11,462 bases of DNA, taken from NCBI GenBank assembly GCA_963725415.1, contig CAVRZY010000115.1:1-11462 (forward strand), in the 5' to 3' direction. Position numbers and translations under genes: made by a program. The stretch comes from CAVRZY01 sp963725415 (lineage in GTDB: Bacteria > Acidobacteriota > Terriglobia > Bryobacterales > Bryobacteraceae). How positions within the stretch are numbered: the stretch's first letter is position 1; each line of letters opens with the position of its first letter. The notes under the pieces are model-generated. The model was not told the DNA's origin, ran no database searches, and saw only the letters and a list, made by a program, of their open reading frames with translations. This document shows, piece after piece, positions 6,741 to 11,462 of the stretch.

Positions 6741-6784
6741 GAGGCGGCTGTGGGTCTTGGCGAGACCCAGGTGGGAGGCGGCTG
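6741..6784. repeat. 10-bp direct repeats flanking the upstream inverted repeat
   Basis: GAGGCGGCTG occurs at 6741-6750 and again at 6775-6784, 34 bases apart (about three helical turns). Both copies are followed by GGGT, after an extra T in the first. The pair lies some 90-130 bases upstream of the sigma-54 start point, where activator sites are usual. It may be part of the control region or chance in GC-rich DNA. Confidence 0.4.
6751..6769. promoter_or_regulatory. inverted repeat, candidate activator site (UAS)
   Basis: TGGGTCT and AGACCCA are exact reverse complements separated by five bases. The centre is about 107 bases upstream of the predicted start of the cytochrome operon, a typical distance for a sigma-54 activator site. 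The outer bases TGGGT...ACCCA are shared with the palindrome at 6875-6890, suggesting one protein binds both, most likely the neighbouring Fis-type HTH activator. Confidence 0.5.
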
Positions 6785-6874
6785 GGTAAGGTGACGCAGA
6801 GGAACCCGTCAGCAGGACGAACCGCTGCCTGACGCTCGCGGCTCCGGGCGGGCTCGGGCTGACGGTTGGCTGGT

Positions 6875-6890
6875 TGGGTGAAATCACCCA
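6875..6890. promoter_or_regulatory. 16-bp perfect palindrome, candidate operator of the activator gene
   Basis: TGGGTGA-AA-TCACCCA is a perfect 7-2-7 palindrome. It begins 49 bases before the GTG of the sigma-54 activator and covers where the -35 region would be if TACAAT at 6899-6904 is the -10 box, so it could serve autorepression. It is also about 230 bases upstream of the operon start, so it may act as a second, distant activator site. Confidence 0.5.
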
Positions 6891-6898
6891 GGTTGCGG

Positions 6899-6904
6899 TA
6901 CAAT
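6899..6904 (+). promoter_or_regulatory. possible sigma-70 type -10 box of the activator gene
   Basis: TACAAT differs from TATAAT at one base and lies 19 bases before the GTG start. No good -35 is visible at 17 bp; TTGGGT at 6874-6879 would need 19 bp spacing. Weak call. Confidence 0.3.
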
Positions 6905-6923
6905 TGTAAGTAAAGGTTCTCTG

Positions 6924-8282
<1,359 letters not shown>

Positions 8283-8346
8283 AAGCCGCTAGCCGCTAGT
8301 CCGGTTTCGGGGTATCTTGTCAATGCGCCGGCTGACGATCTCCGGA

Positions 8347-8468
8347 GGCCCTGTTCCAATACTGTTCAGTTAGGCAAAACCGGGACAGACACCAATTTCC
8401 TGCTCTTGGAAATTGGCTGTCTGTCCCAGCGTTTTGCCGCCTTAACTGAACAGTATTGGGCCCTGTGC
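8347..8468. mobile_element. MITE-like hairpin element with IS4-like ends and 10-bp target duplication
   Basis: The element is 8357-8458 (102 bp). It opens CAATACTGTTCAGTTA and closes with the exact reverse complement (8443-8458). The arms continue to pair inward (GGCAAAAC 8373-8380 with GTTTTGCC 8431-8438; GGGACAGAC 8382-8390 with GTCTGTCCC 8419-8427; CCAATTTCC 8392-8400 with GGAAATTGG 8408-8416), leaving a 7-base loop. Flanks are GGCCCTGTTC (8347-8356) and GGCCCTGTGC (8459-8468), 9 of 10 identical, as for a target-site duplication. The end sequence resembles that of IS4 (TAATGCCGATCAGTTAAGG, from memory). There is no coding capacity, so it would need a transposase in trans. It fills most of the gap after the activator gene and could also end its transcript. 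Confidence 0.75.
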
Positions 8469-8512
8469 TCATGCTCGCTCTTGCGCTATCATAGCTGCTC
8501 CGGAGAAGCAGT

Positions 8513-9190
8513 ATGCGACAGCAATCGACAGGAACGTGCGGTTTTTGTGGTGGCGCCTTCGAGAAGGCGGCCATGACCAGACACTTGCAGTCGTGCGAGC
8601 GGAGGAAAGCTTCGGAGGCCTCGGGCGGTTCGGCGTCCAAGAAAACCAGCGCCTTTCATCTGGTGGTCGAGGGATGCCATTTGCCAGGGTACTGGATGCA
8701 TCTGGAAGCCCCGAGCGCGGCTACCCTGGCAGATCTGGATGGCCTGCTCAGAGACACCTGGCTGGAGTGCTGCGGGCACTTGAGTCAGTTCGAGATTGAA
8801 GGACAGAGGTACATTCCCTACACCCCGGGGGATCCCTGCGATGAAGGCAGCAGAAGCATGGGTATGCCGCTGGGGAGGATTCTCAGTTCTCGGACGAAGT
8901 TTTCTTACGAGTATGACTTCGGCAGCACCACGGAGCTCGCTCTGAAGGTTGTCTCAGTGCAGCCTGTTGAGAGGGCGGGCAGGTCGATTCGGATTCTGGC
9001 GCGCAACGACCCTCCTAAGATAACCTGTGACGCCTGCGGTGAAGACGCCACCGTGGTGTGCGTCGAATGTTATTGCTCGGGAGAAGGCTGGCTGTGCAAG
9101 AAGTGCGCGAAGAAGCACAAATGCGGCGAGGACATGCTCCTGCCGGTCGTCAACTCGCCGCGGGTCGGGGTGTGCGGCTACACCGGGTAG
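8513..9190 (+). CDS. zinc-finger protein with pRiA4b ORF-3-like domain
   Basis: 225 residues. The N-terminus has a C-x2-C-x11-H-x3-C finger (Cys9, Cys12, His24, Cys28). The middle (about 47-150) fits the plasmid pRiA4b ORF-3-like domain: FHLVVEG opening, a helix TLADLDGLLRDTWLEC, then FSYEYDFGSTTELALKVV, close to the family's YDFGD signature. The C-terminus (172-204) is a second metal-binding cluster with CDAC, CVEC, C188, CKKC, H202 and C204, like a RING or zinc ribbon. The middle domain occurs in plasmid and transposon proteins of unknown activity; zinc clusters suggest nucleic-acid or protein binding. GGAGAA lies 5 bases before the ATG. It begins 44 bases downstream of the hairpin element's right duplication and converges on the aminotransferase with a 12-base gap. 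Its cellular role is unknown. Confidence 0.82.
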   Translation: MRQQSTGTCGFCGGAFEKAAMTRHLQSCERRKASEASGGSASKKTSAFHLVVEGCHLPGYWMHLEAPSAATLADLDGLLRDTWLECCGHLSQFEIEGQRYIPYTPGDPCDEGSRSMGMPLGRILSSRTKFSYEYDFGSTTELALKVVSVQPVERAGRSIRILARNDPPKITCDACGEDATVVCVECYCSGEGWLCKKCAKKHKCGEDMLLPVVNSPRVGVCGYTG

Positions 9191-9202
9191 CCAGCCGTCT
9201 GC

Positions 9203-10270
9203 TCAGCCCACAATCTGCGGGTACACCTTGCGGATGGCAGCCACGATGTCGTCGGTGTCGGCCCTGGTGAACTTGGGGTCGAGGTGAGGGCCGGCGAAGC
9301 GGCTGAGGATGTCGGTGGTGCGCGGGCAGCAGCCGGCGTACTGAATCGAACGGCCACGTGAGGAGGTGAACGACGGCCAAGCCGGGTGCACGGTCACCTT
9401 GTTGACGACGTAGGGAAGCGTCGGCAGGTTCACCGAACCGCCGGGATTGCTGACTGGAACGCCCTCGGCTCGCATGGCGGCCCTGAAGCGTTCGCACTGC
9501 TCTTTGGTCTTGAAGCCCAGGAACACGGCCGCGCCCAGCTCGCCGGCCGGGTCGGGCAGTTGGCGCAGATGAAGGCCCGGCAGGTCGCGGATGCCTTCGT
9601 AGACACGCTGCGCGTTGGCTCGGACGGCGCCTACGATGAGATCCAGCTTGCGCAATTGGGCCAGCAGGACGCCGCCGCTGAACTCGTTCATGCGGAAGTT
9701 GCAGCCCACGAACCAATCGAGCTGGGGCTTGCCAAGGACCCTTTGATGCACGTCGCGCAGCCCACCCAGGTCGTGAAAGCGGGCCGCGCGCTCGAACAGG
9801 ACAGGATCGTTGGTGGTAACGGCGCCGCCCTCGCCCGCGGTGATGGTCTTGTTGAGTTGCAGGCTGAAGATGCCGATGTCGCCGATCGATCCCAGCGGGC
9901 GCCCCTTATAGCTGGCCCCCACGCTTTGGGCGCAGTCCTCGAGCACCTTGACGCGGTGCTTGCGGGCGACGGGGAGGATGCGGTCCAGATCGGCGGGATT
10001 CCCCTGGAGGTGGACCGCCATGATGAGCTTGGTCTGGGGAGTGATCTTGCCCTCGATATCGTTGGGGTCGATGTTGAAGGACTCATCGATCTCCGCGAAA
10101 ACCGGTAGAGCGCCGGCCAGCACGACGGCGTCGTAGCAGGAATGCCAGGTCCACGCCGGCAGGATCACTTCATCGCCCGGGCCGATCTGGAGGGCGTTGA
10201 CCGCGGTTTTGACCGGAATCAACTCGGCGCGCGACGAACGGAAACGTGATGAAGACCGTGGCCAGCACAA
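9203..10270 (-). CDS. DegT/DnrJ/EryC1/StrS sugar aminotransferase, N-terminus lost at a junction
   Basis: The frame is open from 10270, but true aminotransferase sequence starts near residue 21 (10210) with KTAVNALQIGPGDEVILPAW; the 15-20 residues before it come from another gene (cysW). From there on it is a good PLP aminotransferase of the sugar/antibiotic family: VHLQGN, VLEDCAQSVGA, and FSLQLNKTITAGEGG with the Schiff-base lysine at residue 141, then NFRMNEFSGG. About 40-50 N-terminal residues are absent, including the part that helps bind PLP phosphate (the SGTxA turn), so as read the enzyme would probably not work. The family transfers an amino group from glutamate to a keto-sugar or similar substrate, usually for cell-surface polysaccharide. 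No sugar genes flank it here. Whether the truncation is biological or an assembly fault is open. Confidence 0.88.
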   Translation of the reverse strand: MCWPRSSSRFRSSRAELIPVKTAVNALQIGPGDEVILPAWTWHSCYDAVVLAGALPVFAEIDESFNIDPNDIEGKITPQTKLIMAVHLQGNPADLDRILPVARKHRVKVLEDCAQSVGASYKGRPLGSIGDIGIFSLQLNKTITAGEGGAVTTNDPVLFERAARFHDLGGLRDVHQRVLGKPQLDWFVGCNFRMNEFSGGVLLAQLRKLDLIVGAVRANAQRVYEGIRDLPGLHLRQLPDPAGELGAAVFLGFKTKEQCERFRAAMRAEGVPVSNPGGSVNLPTLPYVVNKVTVHPAWPSFTSSRGRSIQYAGCCPRTTDILSRFAGPHLDPKFTRADTDDIVAAIRKVYPQIVG

Positions 10271-10742
10271 TGCCGGGCACGGCGAAAATTATCTTGAGGT
10301 CGTGATCACTGAGCCATTGGCCGAAGAAGCCTTGCAGACCGAAACAACACAATGAACATCAACCCCGCCACGACGGGCGAGACCGAGAAGGGCAGATCAA
10401 TCAGCGTGATGAGGAGCGCCTTGCCGCGAAACTCGAACTTGGCAATGGCCCACGCCGCCGCCAGACCGAAGAGCACATTGAGCGGCAGCTGATCGCCGCC
10501 ACCACCAGGGTCAGTTAAATCGCCGAGAGCGAATCCGGATGGGTCAGCGCAGACCAATACGCAACCCAACCCTTCGACAAAGGCCTGCGCAAAACATTGA
10601 CCAGCGGCAGAATGAGAAAGACCCCCAGGAAGGCGACGCTGACGCCGATGAGCAGCCACTTGACGAACGCCGGCTCCTCCGTGCCGGAGGTCTTGACCTG
10701 GCGCAGCGCGGCTGAGGATGGGCGGTTGAGGGGACGGCGTCA
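10211..10742 (-). pseudogene. cysW: cysW fragment: sulfate/thiosulfate ABC transporter permease, frameshifted and C-terminally truncated
   Basis: Joining three frames gives an N-terminal stretch LRQVKTSGTEEPAFVKWLL, a first membrane span, then LPLNVLFGLAAAWAIAKF, LITLIDLPFSVSPVVAGLMF, GFFGQWLSDHDLKIIFAVPG and VLATVFITFPFVARELIPV. These match CysW, the inner-membrane permease that carries sulfate with CysT, CysA and a binding protein; E. coli CysW has the very similar run TCPFVVRELVPV near residue 185. The last third, with the loop that contacts the ATPase, is missing because the reading passes straight into the aminotransferase at 10210. Frame changes occur near 10590, 10570, 10495, 10345 and 10230, several in short homopolymers. 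The start codon is unclear: the frame reaches a stop at 10740-10742 and no ATG is found. No other cys genes are in the window. Confidence 0.75.
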
Positions 10743-10744
10743 GG

Positions 10745-11430
10745 AGTGAAATCGGCTGGCCCAGCGCGCTCCCATCTCGTGGGATGGCTCGGACCGCCTC
10801 CGATCCCACCTGGATTTCATAGCGGCTGCGCAGATAGATTCCGCTGTTGCAGCCCACCGGGCAGTTGACTTCGATGTGCAGTTTGAAATCGTCAATTTCC
10901 GCGCGGTCCGGAGTTCACCTTGTCTTTATTCAAGAGCGTTCCGTCCTCCACCACCCAGTGGCTGTTCGCGGGATTATTCACCGGCTCCCATCCGGCGAGA
11001 TCCTTTCCATTGAACAGCGGCTCGGATTACGGTCCAGGCTGTGGCGCCGCGCGTTTCAATTCGGGCGCGCGCACGCCCGCGATCTGAGCGGTCTCGGCAT
11101 CGCCCTGCTTCTGGCTTCCGGTGAGTTTGTCGCCAGCTACGGCCAGCTCCCACCTGGTCTCGGGCCGGTTGCCGCACGCCGCGGTGATGGTCACGATCAG
11201 GCGCGATCCCTCCATTCTTGCGCCACGCCCGGCGCACGGCCCCACCGCCGGGTTTTAGCGGACTTCAAGGTTGCCGTCCTTTTCGACCAGCTCCATCCAT
11301 TGCGCGGACGGCCTCTTGGCGTTGTGACGGTGAGATCCCACCGGTCGGCAAACGGGTTGCTTCCCTTTTGCGATAACGCTGGAGTGAGCAGGAGTGTTGC
11401 GAGAGCCGCAACGGCGCAGAGTCGCTTCAT
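10745..11430 (-). pseudogene. secreted DUF1080 (3-keto-disaccharide hydrolase-like) protein, frameshifted and truncated
   Basis: An ATG at 11430 starts a signal peptide (MKRLCAVAALATLLLTPALS) followed by FADRWDLTVTTP. Moving between frames gives WMELVEKDGNLEVR, then LIVTITAACGNRPETRWELAVAGDKLTGSQKQ in pieces, then LFNGKDLAGWEPVNNPANS, a hallmark opening of the DUF1080 concanavalin-like fold, then KLHIEVNCPVGCNSGIYLRSRYEIQVGSE and a remnant of PSHEMGA near 10770. The final 80-100 residues expected for the domain are absent, since the reading runs into cysW sequence near 10745. Frame changes occur near 11310, 11260, 11035 and 10905. Members are secreted, act on or bind sugars, and are abundant in Acidobacteriota and Planctomycetota. 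Real decay and low-quality sequence cannot be told apart here. Confidence 0.7.
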
Positions 11431-11462
11431 ATGCGAATAGTGTATTGAACCGGGAGGGTCGT

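Overview
The window looks like an environmental (metagenome-type) fragment of a GC-rich, respiring Gram-negative bacterium, most likely an Acidobacteriota member. That placement is inference. It rests on multihaem cytochrome genes of the NapC/NirT and CbcL-like kinds, a sigma-54 activator with a Cys-containing PAS domain, and a secreted DUF1080 (3-keto-disaccharide hydrolase-like) protein. No rRNA or tRNA gene was seen to confirm it.

The centre (1436-8282) is a coherent redox module. On the minus strand seven closely spaced genes run from 6641 down to 1527: a tiny monohaem cytochrome c, a degenerate receiver-like protein, a Cys-rich protein made of two gapless repeats, a 22-residue membrane peptide, a nine-haem c plus membrane cytochrome b fusion (CbcL-like), a NapC/NirT-type multihaem cytochrome, and a tandem universal stress protein. 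The operon ends in a large imperfect inverted repeat. Its only clear promoter is a well-matched sigma-54 (-24/-12) element at 6664-6678. Facing away from it is a PAS/AAA+/Fis-type sigma-54 activator (6924-8282). Two TGGGT...ACCCA inverted repeats lie between them and are candidate activator sites. The simplest model is that the activator senses redox state or a ligand through its PAS domain and switches on a membrane quinol-to-multihaem-cytochrome electron route.

A second, 5'-truncated cytochrome c/b fusion (1-1435) converges on the operon from the left. It can be read only by accepting about six single-base frameshifts, several in short homopolymers.

To the right, 8283-8512 carries a 102-bp MITE-like hairpin with IS4-like terminal inverted repeats and a 10-bp near-perfect target duplication. 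A zinc-binding pRiA4b ORF-3-like protein follows (8513-9190). It converges on a DegT/DnrJ/EryC1/StrS aminotransferase (9203 to about 10210) that lacks its N-terminus.

From about 10210 to 11430 the sequence is a mosaic on one strand: aminotransferase joined to a cysW fragment, joined to a truncated DUF1080 gene, all frameshifted. Frameshifts are confined to both ends of the window and the interior genes are intact. Low-coverage contig ends and possible misassembly therefore explain the ends at least as well as real gene decay does.
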